Source: Flavobacteriales bacterium | GTDB lineage: Bacteria > Bacteroidota > Bacteroidia > Flavobacteriales_D > Sanyastnellaceae | NCBI GenBank assembly: GCA_027491215.1 | Contig: JAIXWP010000144.1 | Span: forward strand, 1 to 64,000 | DNA length: 64,000 bases | Direction of reading: 5' to 3' | Part shown: in pieces, positions 46,477-55,273 of the stretch | Numbering within the stretch: position 1 is the first letter of the stretch | Layout of the letters: each line of letters starts with the position of its first letter | Program-made: the position numbers and the translations under genes | Notes under the pieces: generated by a model | The model's input: the letters and a program-made list of their open reading frames with translations, nothing else | Told to the model about the DNA's origin: nothing | Databases searched by the model: none

Positions 46477-46986
46477 ATGCCAAAGGAAAGAACATTGATT
46501 TTAGAGTCGAGTAGAGTGAATCAAAAAATCACTCGAATGGCACATGAGATTTATGAGCATCATCACAAATCAAAAGATTTGATATTGATTGGAATTTCAG
46601 GCCGTGGATTTGAATTGGCAGGTCGCTTGGCTGAATTACTCAAAGAAATTTCTCCTTTGAAAATTCAAAAATTAGAAATTTCCATGAATAAAGAAAATCC
46701 ACTCAAAGGTGACATTTTGTTGAGTGGTGAGTTATCTGAATTGAAGGGAAAAGAAGTGGTACTAGTAGATGACGTTCTGAATAGTGGTAAGACGCTTATG
46801 TTTGCTGCGCGTCATATTCTACAAGTGGAAATCAAAAAGCTTTCTGTAGCAACGTTAGTAGAACGCTCGCATAGAAAGTTTCCTTTGAAATCAGATTTTG
46901 TAGGTCTTACATTGTCTACTAATTTGAAGGAGCATGTTTCAGTAGATCTTACAGCAAAAAAAGAAAGCATACATCTAGAGGCTTAG
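46477..46986 (+). CDS. Phosphoribosyltransferase domain protein (PyrR-like)
   Basis: 169 residues. The PRPP-binding motif VVLVDDVLNSGKTL and the preceding LILIGISGRGFELAGRLA show a type I PRTase fold. The C-terminal LVERSHRKFPLKSDFVG resembles PyrR/UPRTase-like regulators. Whether it is a uracil enzyme or pyr attenuator is unknown, as no pyr gene or attenuator is near. It overlaps shikimate kinase tail to tail by 12 bp. Confidence 0.85.
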   Translation: MPKERTLILESSRVNQKITRMAHEIYEHHHKSKDLILIGISGRGFELAGRLAELLKEISPLKIQKLEISMNKENPLKGDILLSGELSELKGKEVVLVDDVLNSGKTLMFAARHILQVEIKKLSVATLVERSHRKFPLKSDFVGLTLSTNLKEHVSVDLTAKKESIHLEA

Positions 46987-47490
46987 AGCAGCTTCTATTT
47001 CATGAGTGATGGTTTCAATCGATTTTTTCTCTGTGTTGATTGTCATCGATGCTTTTTCGTAGAACCTTTTTCTTCTTAAAAAAAGGCTATCCAATGTTTC
47101 AAGTATTTCATCATTCGTTTGATGAGCAAGCAATGGTCTTGTCTGCACGTCGTCTTTTAATCTTGAAAGAAGCAATGTGTTGTTTGCTTTTAGATAGACA
47201 CTCCACCCGCTTGATTTCATAACTTCTATATTGTCGAAAAAACAAGGAGTCCCACCACCTGTTGCTACCACTACACTAGCTCTTTGGTTACATACCTCAA
47301 GAAGCGCTTTTCTTTCTACTTCTCTAAAATATTCTACTCCTTTTAGTTTGAAAATATCTTCAATAGAGCGAACTTCTTTTGCCTCGATGTATTCATCTAG
47401 ATCAATGAATGATTGACCTAACTGCTTTGCGAGGAGTTTCCCGATCGAGCTTTTTCCAGCCCCCATCATGCCAATCAAAAATACTTTCAT
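46975..47490 (-). CDS. aroK: Shikimate kinase
   Basis: 171 residues. ATP-binding Walker A is GMMGAGKSSIGK; shikimate-binding parts are LDEYIEAKEVRSIEDIF and EVERKALLEV; ATGGGTPCF and the lid region DDVQTRPLL complete the set. It phosphorylates shikimate in aromatic amino-acid synthesis. Its 149-bp upstream spacer towards clpB is otherwise empty. Confidence 0.95.
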   Translation of the reverse strand: MKVFLIGMMGAGKSSIGKLLAKQLGQSFIDLDEYIEAKEVRSIEDIFKLKGVEYFREVERKALLEVCNQRASVVVATGGGTPCFFDNIEVMKSSGWSVYLKANNTLLLSRLKDDVQTRPLLAHQTNDEILETLDSLFLRRKRFYEKASMTINTEKKSIETITHEIEAALSL

Positions 47491-47639
47491 GCTATAAAGG
47501 TACTTGGAATTCGGCCGAATTGACCTGAGTTGTACAACTAGTCTATACTAATTGGCATACTTCACGCGATGAATGCGACATTTTTTCATAAAAATCGAGT
47601 TGGATAGCTGTTTGATAGCCCTGAGCAAAACCAAGAACA

Positions 47640-50258
47640 ATGGATTTTTCAAAGTTTACAATTAAGTCACAAGAAGTGATTTCGAGAGCTCAGCAAATAG
47701 CTTTAGCTAAAGAGCAACAAATCATTGAGAATGCGCACCTCCTAAAGGCGGTGCTAGAAGTGGATGAAAACGTGACACCATTTTTATTAAAGAAAATGCA
47801 GGTCAATGTTGATTTGTTGGAGCAGGCTTTAGACCGCATGATTGACGGTAGGCCTAAGGTGCAAGGAGGTCAATTACAATTGTCACCAGATGCATCACAA
47901 ACATTATTGAACGCTCAAAATTATTTGCGAGAGTTTCAGGATGAGTTTGTGAGTATCGAGCATATTCTATTGGCCTTGGCAGATGGAAAAGATCAAGCCT
48001 CACAAATGCTTCGCGATAGCGGTGTTTCAAGAAAGGAGTTGAAAGCGGCAGTTTTAGAATTACGTAAAGGAAAGAAAGTAACCTCGTCCACCCAAGAGGA
48101 AACATACAATGCATTGTCAAAGTATGCGAAAAACCTCAACAAGATGGCCCAAGAAGGCAAGCTGGATCCTGTTATAGGAAGAGATGAAGAGATAAGAAGA
48201 GTGACACAAATTCTATCACGAAGATCTAAGAATAATCCTATTATCATTGGAGAACCAGGAGTCGGAAAAACCGCAATTGCAGAGGGCTTGGCTTATCGAA
48301 TTATCAAAGGAGATGTTCCGGAAAATTTGAAGTCAAAAACAATTTATGCGTTAGATATGGCTTCTCTGATTGCTGGGGCAAAATACAAGGGAGAGTTTGA
48401 GGAGCGTTTAAAATCAGTGGTGAATGAAGTGCAGGGAAGTGATGGAGAAATTATTCTGTTCATTGATGAAATTCATACCCTAGTGGGAGCGGGTGGAGGA
48501 GAAGGAGCGATGGACGCTGCCAATATCCTTAAGCCAGCATTGGCCAGAGGTGAATTAAGAGCAATAGGAGCTACAACGCTCAATGAATATCAGAAATATT
48601 TTGAGAAGGATAAAGCACTAGAGCGAAGATTTCAAAAGGTAATGATCGACGAGCCAGATCGTGATGCTGCAATTAGCATTTTACGAGGCTTGAAAGAGCG
48701 TTATGAAAATCACCATAAGGTGCAAATTAAAGATGACGCAATTATCGCTGCAGTAGAATTATCTCAGCGCTATATAACAGATCGTTTTCTTCCAGATAAA
48801 GCGATAGACTTGATTGATGAGGCGGCTGCAAAACTGCGTATTGAAATGAATTCAAAGCCCCAAGAATTGGATGAAATCGAGCGCAAGATCATGCAGCTTG
48901 AAATTGAAAGAGAAGCGATCAAAAGAGAAAATAATACTTCAAAGCTCACGGAATTAAATCGAGAAATTGCAGAGAAACAAGAGGAGAAGAATAGTTTGTC
49001 TGCAAAGTGGCAAGCGGAAAAAGGTGTTGTGGACATGATTCAAAATGCCAAAAAAGAAATTGAAAGTTTAAAGTTTCAGGCTGAGCAAGCAGAGCGTGAA
49101 GGAAACTACGGTTTAGTAGCAGAAATTAGATATGGTAAAGTGAAGGAGCAAGAGCAAATCATTGAAAAGGAACATTTGAAGTTGATAGAGCTTCAGGCTA
49201 ATTCTAAGATGCTCAAAGAGGAAGTGGATCCAGAGGAGATTGCGGATGTGGTAAGTCGTTGGACGGGTATTCCTGTTACGCGATTGGTGGAGAGTGAGAA
49301 AGCGAAGTTGCTGCGTTTAGAATTAGAGCTGGGCAAGAGAGTAGTGGGACAAGAAGAAGCAATAACTGCAATTAGCGACGCTGTTAGAAGAAGCAGAGCG
49401 GGATTGGCAGATGAGCGCAAGCCTATTGGTTCGTTCATTTTCCTCGGTACCACTGGTGTGGGAAAAACAGAACTGGCTAAGGCCTTGAGCGAATTCCTTT
49501 TCAATGACGAAAATGCAATGACTCGAATTGATATGTCTGAATATCAAGAAAGTCATAGTGTGAGTCGATTAGTAGGAGCGCCTCCCGGCTATGTGGGGTA
49601 TGATGAGGGCGGTCAATTGACAGAGGCTGTGAGAAGAAAGCCTTATAGTGTGATTCTCTTAGATGAAATTGAAAAAGCCCATCCTGACGTGTACAATATT
49701 CTATTGCAAGTTTTAGATGATGGACGTTTAACTGACTCGAAAGGTCGAATGGTCAATTTTAAAAACACCATTATTATCATGACAAGCAATTTGGGATCTC
49801 AAATAATTCAAGAGAACTACGATCGCGCAAAGGATCCAGATGATTTCGAATTGTTTGAAAAAACGAAGTCTGAAGTACTTTCATTGCTAAAATCAAGTCT
49901 GCGCCCAGAGTTTTTGAATCGCATTGACGAAACCATAATGTTTACCCCGCTTCGCAAAAGCCAAATAGAAAGTATTGTAAGGATCCAAATGAAAGCGCTT
50001 ACCGAACGTTTAAAGGCTTCGGAGATAAACTTAGTCATTACACCAGACGCGCTGTCGTACTTGGCTCAAAAAGGCTTTGATCCGCAATTTGGAGCTAGAC
50101 CAGTAAAAAGGGTAATTCAGCGAGAAGTCATGAATGAATTATCGAAATATATCCTTTCTGGAAAAATTGATAAAGCTGAGCCTGTTGTTCTGGATGTATT
50201 TGATAATCAGGTGGTTTTCAGAAAAAAGATCGAAGAAGAAGCTCTAATAGAGGTTTAA
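47640..50258 (+). CDS. clpB: ATP-dependent disaggregase ClpB
   Basis: 872 residues. N-terminal Clp_N repeats, first AAA domain (Walker A GEPGVGKT near residue 205), an inserted coiled-coil middle domain (about 410-525, EIERKIMQLEIEREAIKRE), and second AAA domain (Walker A GTTGVGKTE near 605, arm GAPPGYVGYDEGG). The middle domain separates ClpB from ClpA/C. It works with DnaK to rescue aggregated proteins under heat or stress. Downstream there are two ECF-type promoters and terminators, which may belong to stress regulation but do not drive clpB. Confidence 0.98.
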   Translation: MDFSKFTIKSQEVISRAQQIALAKEQQIIENAHLLKAVLEVDENVTPFLLKKMQVNVDLLEQALDRMIDGRPKVQGGQLQLSPDASQTLLNAQNYLREFQDEFVSIEHILLALADGKDQASQMLRDSGVSRKELKAAVLELRKGKKVTSSTQEETYNALSKYAKNLNKMAQEGKLDPVIGRDEEIRRVTQILSRRSKNNPIIIGEPGVGKTAIAEGLAYRIIKGDVPENLKSKTIYALDMASLIAGAKYKGEFEERLKSVVNEVQGSDGEIILFIDEIHTLVGAGGGEGAMDAANILKPALARGELRAIGATTLNEYQKYFEKDKALERRFQKVMIDEPDRDAAISILRGLKERYENHHKVQIKDDAIIAAVELSQRYITDRFLPDKAIDLIDEAAAKLRIEMNSKPQELDEIERKIMQLEIEREAIKRENNTSKLTELNREIAEKQEEKNSLSAKWQAEKGVVDMIQNAKKEIESLKFQAEQAEREGNYGLVAEIRYGKVKEQEQIIEKEHLKLIELQANSKMLKEEVDPEEIADVVSRWTGIPVTRLVESEKAKLLRLELELGKRVVGQEEAITAISDAVRRSRAGLADERKPIGSFIFLGTTGVGKTELAKALSEFLFNDENAMTRIDMSEYQESHSVSRLVGAPPGYVGYDEGGQLTEAVRRKPYSVILLDEIEKAHPDVYNILLQVLDDGRLTDSKGRMVNFKNTIIIMTSNLGSQIIQENYDRAKDPDDFELFEKTKSEVLSLLKSSLRPEFLNRIDETIMFTPLRKSQIESIVRIQMKALTERLKASEINLVITPDALSYLAQKGFDPQFGARPVKRVIQREVMNELSKYILSGKIDKAEPVVLDVFDNQVVFRKKIEEEALIEV

Positions 50259-50279
50259 TTGATTTTTTTTTGAAAAAAG

Positions 50280-50306
50280 TGAAACCTTTTGAAACCTACT
50301 GGCGTA
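50280..50306 (+). promoter_or_regulatory. ECF-sigma-type promoter 1
   Basis: TGAAACC, 16 bases, CGTA, preceded by the T/A tract TTTTTTTTTGAAAAAAG. This spacing and box pair match ECF-type promoters such as the sigma-W consensus (TGAAAC ... CGTA). Confidence 0.6.
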
Positions 50307-50312
50307 CAAAAC

Positions 50313-50390
50313 AATGTAGAATGTTTTTTTTGGTTTATTAAGGTTACAAAATATTGAAAGTCCCGAGTTGCCCCTCGGGACTTTTCTTTT
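50313..50390 (+). ncRNA. Candidate ECF-controlled small RNA 1
   Basis: A stretch of about 77 nt starts just after promoter 1 (start estimated 7 bases beyond CGTA) and ends at a strong terminator. It has no open frame above six codons (ATG followed at once by TAG, then ATGTTTTTTTTG...). No plus-strand gene lies downstream before 55.2 kb, so the promoter has no other visible target. Confidence 0.5.
50358..50390 (+). terminator. Intrinsic terminator of small RNA 1 (also possibly clpB)
   Basis: AAGTCCCGAG / CTCGGGACTT stem, loop of about five bases, followed by TTCTTTT. Confidence 0.85.
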
Positions 50391-50411
50391 TAAATTTTTT
50401 TTTTGAAAAAA

Positions 50412-50438
50412 TGAAACCATCTTTTTGAAGGTCCCGTT
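50412..50438 (+). promoter_or_regulatory. ECF-sigma-type promoter 2
   Basis: TGAAACC, 16 bases, CGTT, preceded by TTTTTTTTTTGAAAAAA. The same architecture as promoter 1, 132 bp upstream, with near-identical flanks. Confidence 0.6.
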
Positions 50439-50444
50439 AAAGAC

Positions 50445-50570
50445 CAAAGAATGATGCTTGTGGTTAGGCATTATTCTTTCAGCGAGCAAAACAAGACTTC
50501 TCAATAGAGTAGTTAAGGTTAATTAAGGTTAAGCAAATGAAAAACCCCGGAAAAGACCGGGGTTTTTCAT
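50445..50570 (+). ncRNA. Candidate ECF-controlled small RNA 2
   Basis: About 125 nt from the expected start to the terminator at 50541-50567. It opens with a hairpin of 12 pairs including one G-U (AAAGAATGATGC / GCATTATTCTTT), as 5' ends of stable RNAs often do. A single-stranded-looking A/G-rich segment follows. An 18-codon frame (MMLVVRHY...) is present but without other support. Confidence 0.5.
50541..50567. terminator. Bidirectional terminator between small RNA 2 and the LPP20-like lipoprotein gene
   Basis: AAAACCCCGG AAAAGA CCGGGGTTTT perfect stem with T-tracts in both directions. Confidence 0.92.
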
Positions 50571-50586
50571 TTTATATAATCGGAAA

Positions 50587-51180
50587 TTATTTGCCTTCGC
50601 TGAATTTAGCCATTTCCTTCTCGAAAGTTTCTTTGAACTTTTCGTAGTTATAGTCAGCTTTGATTTTCTCGTTTTGAGAAAGGGTTTTGTTATAAGCATC
50701 TGCGATACTAGCACCTGAAAGTTCAATTGCGATATAACTTACATAAGTTACTTGATCGCCAACTGTTTTCATGGTCACTTCATCACAGATTTTCTTAGCT
50801 CCACGAAGCTCTTGGTCTACCAAAGTTCTAGACATTTCTTGGAAAGTCTCAGTCACTTCTTCTTTGTTGTTAAATTCAGTAGAATTTACATAGTTATCAC
50901 CTACAATCTTCATTGTAGCGCTGATAGTTTTTGCAAGTTCTGCGTTGGCATTAGAACGAGCTTTCTTTTTTGCTGTTTCACGGTCCAAACTTTCTCCAGT
51001 TGCGTTTGCACGAAAGGCATCCTTAGTGCTCATGTATTCTGGGCCACTGCAATATTCTACGATACGCACTTCGCCAGCTGGCTTAGGAGTTTCAACTGTT
51101 TTTTCTTTCTTTTTACAACCTACTGCACCAAAAGATACAGCGGTAACGAAGAGGGCAATGGTAAAAATTCTAGTATTCAT
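50587..51180 (-). CDS. LPP20-like lipoprotein (third gene of the CsgG operon)
   Basis: 197 residues from the ATG at 51180 (MNTRIFTIALFVTAVSFGAVGCKKK), chosen because it starts a lipoprotein signal; the track start adds MKKTNI. The mature chain has the LPP20-type helix AKKKARSNANAELAKTISATMK and a two-strand region. LPP20 proteins are outer-membrane lipoproteins of unknown function; FlgP belongs to a related group. It lies 58 bp after the larger LPP20-like gene and ends at a bidirectional terminator. Confidence 0.75.
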   Translation of the reverse strand: MNTRIFTIALFVTAVSFGAVGCKKKEKTVETPKPAGEVRIVEYCSGPEYMSTKDAFRANATGESLDRETAKKKARSNANAELAKTISATMKIVGDNYVNSTEFNNKEEVTETFQEMSRTLVDQELRGAKKICDEVTMKTVGDQVTYVSYIAIELSGASIADAYNKTLSQNEKIKADYNYEKFKETFEKEMAKFSEGK

Positions 51181-51238
51181 AATGTTGGTTTTTTTCATTG
51201 TTAAACGTATTTGTCCTTTTTCTACAATCGTGCCAAAG

Positions 51239-52633
51239 CTAGAAAATTGATTCCAATATTGAAGAAATCATTTGCTCTTCGATACGTTGTTTTCCTTTTT
51301 TATATGCCTCAATACTTGCTGCATCTTTATTCAACTGTAGGCCCTTGATGTTGTTTATTGATTCTTGAAATACCTTGTCTCCTGCGCGATTGGTAATAGT
51401 TATAGACATTTCTAAAAATGCCACCACAAAGCCTTGGGAAGTACCTCCTTCAGTGCTATTTGCACTTATTTGTATCACATAATCCGCTCGATCAGCTGCC
51501 CCTAATTTTAATCCTTTTTTAATCAATTCAGCCTGTACTGAAGACGAAAGAGTGGCACTTGTACCTAAGTTTCCGTAAACCTTTTCGCTGGATTGGACTA
51601 CAAATGTAGGCGCGATAAATTCAATTGGGATTTTTTTAGTCTCGGTTTTTAGATTGCGAAGCAAGGCACCAGTGATTTTTTGATCTAGATCCAATGGCTG
51701 TAATGGCATGAGATCAATAGTCACTGTAACTGCTAGCTCCTTATCATTTGTATTTACCTCGCTGATCAGCATACCTACCTGTCCCTGATTGTCTGTAACT
51801 TGAACACGTGGCTTCATGTACTTGTTTTTTGGGTAGTTAAATGCTGTAGTTATTCCTGAAACGGGCTTATCATCATATTTAATGAAATAACTAGAGTTAC
51901 TGGAATAGTCATTTTCAGCTGCGAGGGTGATTTTTGGAGTGGTATTCACAATGGTCAAACCCGAAGAAACTCTTTGAAGACTTGAGTAAATCGAATTGTC
52001 TAAAAATATTTTCCCTTCTTCTGCTTGGTATTCATTGGTGTCATTCCAATAATCCTTTAAAGCAAATAGTCCTCTTAAATAAAGGTCAATGGCTGCACCA
52101 ATGTTAGCATTGTTTTCCGCTTCTTTTCCTTTAGAATAAAAGTCATATGCGCTTGCTTGCGCTTTACTTTTCTTTAGGGCCTTTTGTTGTTGATAGAGCC
52201 CTTTGTTAAGTCGGTAATAAACCCAATATTCATTGTCATTTTCCCAAGTCCCTGCAACTTCGTAGTCTTCGATGAGTTCGTCTGTAGAGGTGTTAATGTT
52301 AGAAATAAACTCTTCACTGAAATTCTTATTTACCTCAAGCGTATTTAGAAAAGTATTTCCCTGAACTCGCACACTAATTTCTGTTGCGAGATCATTCAAT
52401 GCGTTTTTCTTAGCGATGGATTGGTAATCGAGTGGCTGAGCTTTTTTACTTGAACTGCCTACGCCAATATAATATCCACTGCTGAAAGGACGCTGACCAA
52501 CCCACTCAGGACGAACGTTAGTTGCGTTATCGGGAACTGTAGTTTTTACAGTGTCCTTAGATCCACAACCACTCAAGATAGCAAGCGCTATCGTGAAGGC
52601 GGTGAGGAGAAGGCTGAAATATTTTGAGTTCAT
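51239..52633 (-). CDS. LPP20-family lipoprotein, long form
   Basis: 464 residues. Lipoprotein signal (FTIALAILSGC). An LPP20-type segment follows: RPEWVGQRPF...YYIGVGSS, AIAKKNALNDLATEI-like helix and YWVYYRLNKG. The C-terminal half contains a beta-rich domain and a GNA/TolB-like tail (DRADYVIQISANSTEGG, FVVAFLEMSITITN). It overlaps the CsgG-like stop (TAATG) and is surely cotranslated. Probably outer-membrane or periplasmic; function unknown. Confidence 0.78.
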   Translation of the reverse strand: MNSKYFSLLLTAFTIALAILSGCGSKDTVKTTVPDNATNVRPEWVGQRPFSSGYYIGVGSSSKKAQPLDYQSIAKKNALNDLATEISVRVQGNTFLNTLEVNKNFSEEFISNINTSTDELIEDYEVAGTWENDNEYWVYYRLNKGLYQQQKALKKSKAQASAYDFYSKGKEAENNANIGAAIDLYLRGLFALKDYWNDTNEYQAEEGKIFLDNSIYSSLQRVSSGLTIVNTTPKITLAAENDYSSNSSYFIKYDDKPVSGITTAFNYPKNKYMKPRVQVTDNQGQVGMLISEVNTNDKELAVTVTIDLMPLQPLDLDQKITGALLRNLKTETKKIPIEFIAPTFVVQSSEKVYGNLGTSATLSSSVQAELIKKGLKLGAADRADYVIQISANSTEGGTSQGFVVAFLEMSITITNRAGDKVFQESINNIKGLQLNKDAASIEAYKKGKQRIEEQMISSILESIF

Positions 52634-54003
52634 TATTGCACAATCTTTTGTACTGCACCACCAATTTGATTCGAAAGCTGGTTGCTTACTACATTGAATA
52701 ACTCATTTGACATTTCACCGGTTGGTTTCAATTCTTGACGCGCATTCATCAAACTTACCAGCGAACGACGATCTTGTTGGTTGAAGTTAACAGTATTATT
52801 ATTTCCGGCAGGGTAAAGCTCATTGGCATTGCCCTCATACTTTCCAAAAGTTACCTGGTCAATCACTGATTTTTCAATGATTTCAGTTTTGATCAATTCT
52901 CCTGTTTGAAGATTAATCATTTTATATTGGAAGCTAAGTGAAACAGAGTTCGAGTTCGAATACTCAACATAATTTACAGGCTTATAGCGAGTTTCATAAT
53001 AGTATTTTCCATCTTGCTCGTTCAGTTTCTTTACTTTATATGCCTCATATGCCTCGCGAGTTGCAGAGCGCAACTGGCCATTTTTCATATTGTAATTCAA
53101 TACTGTTCCAGTTAAAATTGCTTGCGCTCCCACGAGTTGACCCACACTAACTGCGGTAGCTTCATCAACAACTCCGCTCAATTGAAGTTTTTGCTCTTGA
53201 AGAATCGCTTGAATGTGTTCACGATCTACGATTCGCAAGAAAGGATCGTTGATGGAAATCAAAGCCTCAAGTGTATATGCAGATACTTTTGCATCCAGAC
53301 CAGTTGAGCTGGTAGCGTTTTCAAAAGGTAATAAAGCAATAGTGTAGGTCCCCTTTTCAATGCACTCTTTGCTTTTTACTTTAGCGTCTTTGTAGTCAAC
53401 TTTGCGAGCCATCACTTTGTTAAAGCCATCATAAGCTTCGCGATAATGCTTTATGTCCATTGCTCTAACAGCGGCGCTATATAATGGCTCCATGAAGGCA
53501 ATATCTGCTAGATCTTTCGAGTCTTTGTAGTTAGGTTCGAGTGTTCTAATCTCGCTGAACTTTGTTTCAGCTTCCGCAAATTTTTCTTGTTCTAGAAGCG
53601 ATGTGCCGGCTTCATAAAGTTCGGTTAAGTATGCAGCTTTTACATTTTCATAATCTTGTACATAAAATTCAGCGATGTCGAGTGTAATGCCAACTCCTTG
53701 AATTTTGCTTTTGTAGTCACGCACTTTGTGGAAGGCGTAAACTGCTTTTTGGTTAGAACCAAAACTCTTTTCACGAGCGAACTCACCTAGCATTTGGTTG
53801 AGTAGTAATTGCCCGTTTTTCTTCATTCCAATTTGCGCGTCGATATTGGTTCTTTTTTTCAAAAGAGCATTGTAGTAGCTATTTGCAGCTTCGGTTGTTA
53901 AGCCGGCAGTCTCTTGTTTGACGGCCATTTTAGTGAAGTACTTGCTACCATGACAGGCCATCAAAAAGATACTGATTAAAGCGAAAACGTAAATATTTTT
54001 CAT
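52633..54003 (-). CDS. CsgG-family lipoprotein with TPR-like N-terminal region
   Basis: 456 residues. Lipobox LMAC at the N-terminus. Residues about 30-210 are alpha-helical repeats resembling TPR (AGTSLLEQEKFAEAETKFSEI, AMDIKHYREAYDGFNKVMA). The C-terminal part has the CsgG core: TIALLPFENATSSTGLD, LRIVDREHIQAILQEQKLQLSG, QLVGAQAILTGTVLNYN. CsgG family members form outer-membrane export pores or related rings. Here it heads a three-gene operon with two LPP20-type lipoproteins; no curli subunit is near. A strong terminator isolates it from DUF4476. Confidence 0.83.
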   Translation of the reverse strand: MKNIYVFALISIFLMACHGSKYFTKMAVKQETAGLTTEAANSYYNALLKKRTNIDAQIGMKKNGQLLLNQMLGEFAREKSFGSNQKAVYAFHKVRDYKSKIQGVGITLDIAEFYVQDYENVKAAYLTELYEAGTSLLEQEKFAEAETKFSEIRTLEPNYKDSKDLADIAFMEPLYSAAVRAMDIKHYREAYDGFNKVMARKVDYKDAKVKSKECIEKGTYTIALLPFENATSSTGLDAKVSAYTLEALISINDPFLRIVDREHIQAILQEQKLQLSGVVDEATAVSVGQLVGAQAILTGTVLNYNMKNGQLRSATREAYEAYKVKKLNEQDGKYYYETRYKPVNYVEYSNSNSVSLSFQYKMINLQTGELIKTEIIEKSVIDQVTFGKYEGNANELYPAGNNNTVNFNQQDRRSLVSLMNARQELKPTGEMSNELFNVVSNQLSNQIGGAVQKIVQ

Positions 54004-54041
54004 AGTATCTTAATTTAATATTGAAATGAGGTATAATAAAA

Positions 54042-54072
54042 TTGGCCACTGGAGTCGCCTACCAGTGGCCAA
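54042..54072 (-). terminator. Terminator of the DUF4476 gene
   Basis: Perfect 11-bp stem TTGGCCACTGG / CCAGTGGCCAA with a 9-base loop, followed on the minus strand by TTTTATTA. Confidence 0.8.
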
Positions 54073-54087
54073 CTGATAGTCCAAAAA

Positions 54088-55140
54088 TTATTTAGATTCT
54101 AAGTATGAATTCAGATCATCAATTGAAGATGAGAAGCTGAATGCATCATTGATCATGTAATAGTTATTCTTATCTGTGCAATAGTCATAAGCGTATTTTG
54201 CAAACTCCAATTTTGTTTCTTCAAAACCGAATACTTCCATTACTTGCTTGATTTGAGCGCTGCTCATGCAGTTAGATTTTACAACTTGCTTAGCAAGAGT
54301 CAAGCGAGTGTCGTCAAAACCTTTGTCTTCAATGCTTTTCTTAGCGCCAGCAAACGAAGCTTGATCCATAGCTCTTGAACATCCTCCTGTTGTTGTTACA
54401 ACCACTTCTTCTCTTGGTCTTGGAGCTGCTGGAGCTGGAGTTGTTGTGCTTGTTGTCTTCGTAGTGGTTGTCTTAGTAACAGTTGTAGATTCCTGAACAT
54501 CCATTTCGGTTTCCATTCCTTCAATGTTCATGTTAATGCCCATGCTCACACCGCCAACATTCATATTTACATTGACTTTTTCTCCTGTAGTTCCAGGTTT
54601 AACAGTAGTTGTTGTGGTTGTAGTAGTGGTAGTACCAGTGGTTGCTGGCTTAACGGTAACTGTACTTGTTGCTGGAGTAACGGTGGTAGTCATTGTAATT
54701 TCTTCAGCATCTACTTCCATGTCTTCTCCCATGTCATCGTCATGTTCTACAACGTAGTCAACTACTTGAGTGCTAGATTCTGGCGTTGAAGCTGTAGAGG
54801 AAGATCCAATTGCAGCTTCTGTTTGCCAACGGCATACCCATTCACCTTTTTTAGTGGTCTTAACAGCATATGTTGTTACCATGCCTTGTTTCACAGAAAA
54901 TGTTTTTTGAGTAAAATCTGGAAGACTTGGATCTTCGAAATCAATGCGTGCTTGGAAGAATTCACCTACAAGACCATTTACCTTGACGTTGGTTTGAGGT
55001 TTTTCATTTTGTTTTTCTCCATTGAGGATGAGGGTAAACTTCTCACCATTTTCAGAGAATACAACTGCATCAGCGTTTTGAGCTACTGCGAAGGTTGCGA
55101 ATCCTAGAGCAAAAGTTAGAAGGGTAAATACTTTTTTCAT
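54088..55140 (-). CDS. DUF4476 domain protein with Thr-rich linker
   Basis: 350 residues from the ATG at 55140 (MKKVFTLLTFALGFATFAVAQ), which starts a signal peptide; the track start at 55380 lies antisense to the neighbouring gene. An N-terminal domain (VFSENGEKFTLILNG) and a highly repetitive threonine linker with Met/Gly stretch (MNVGGVSMGINMNIEGM) precede the C-terminal DUF4476 helical domain (CSRAMDQASFAGAKKSIEDKGFDDTRLTLAKQVV). Function unknown; secreted. Confidence 0.85.
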   Translation of the reverse strand: MKKVFTLLTFALGFATFAVAQNADAVVFSENGEKFTLILNGEKQNEKPQTNVKVNGLVGEFFQARIDFEDPSLPDFTQKTFSVKQGMVTTYAVKTTKKGEWVCRWQTEAAIGSSSTASTPESSTQVVDYVVEHDDDMGEDMEVDAEEITMTTTVTPATSTVTVKPATTGTTTTTTTTTTVKPGTTGEKVNVNMNVGGVSMGINMNIEGMETEMDVQESTTVTKTTTTKTTSTTTPAPAAPRPREEVVVTTTGGCSRAMDQASFAGAKKSIEDKGFDDTRLTLAKQVVKSNCMSSAQIKQVMEVFGFEETKLEFAKYAYDYCTDKNNYYMINDAFSFSSSIDDLNSYLESK

Positions 55141-55226
55141 CGGTTTATATTTTGCGGTTAAAATTAATGTTTGATTGCCTATTGGCGAAGGTTGTGCCAA
55201 AAAAAATAAATCAAGGCGCTTATTCC

Positions 55227-55234
55227 TATTTTTG
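55227..55234 (+). promoter_or_regulatory. Candidate -7 box (TATTTTTG)
   Basis: Exact TANNTTTG 39 bases before the dehydrogenase start; no convincing -33 TTG. Confidence 0.4.
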
Positions 55235-55273
55235 GCATCCAAAACGCGAAGAAAGTCCAATTTTTCTAACGAA

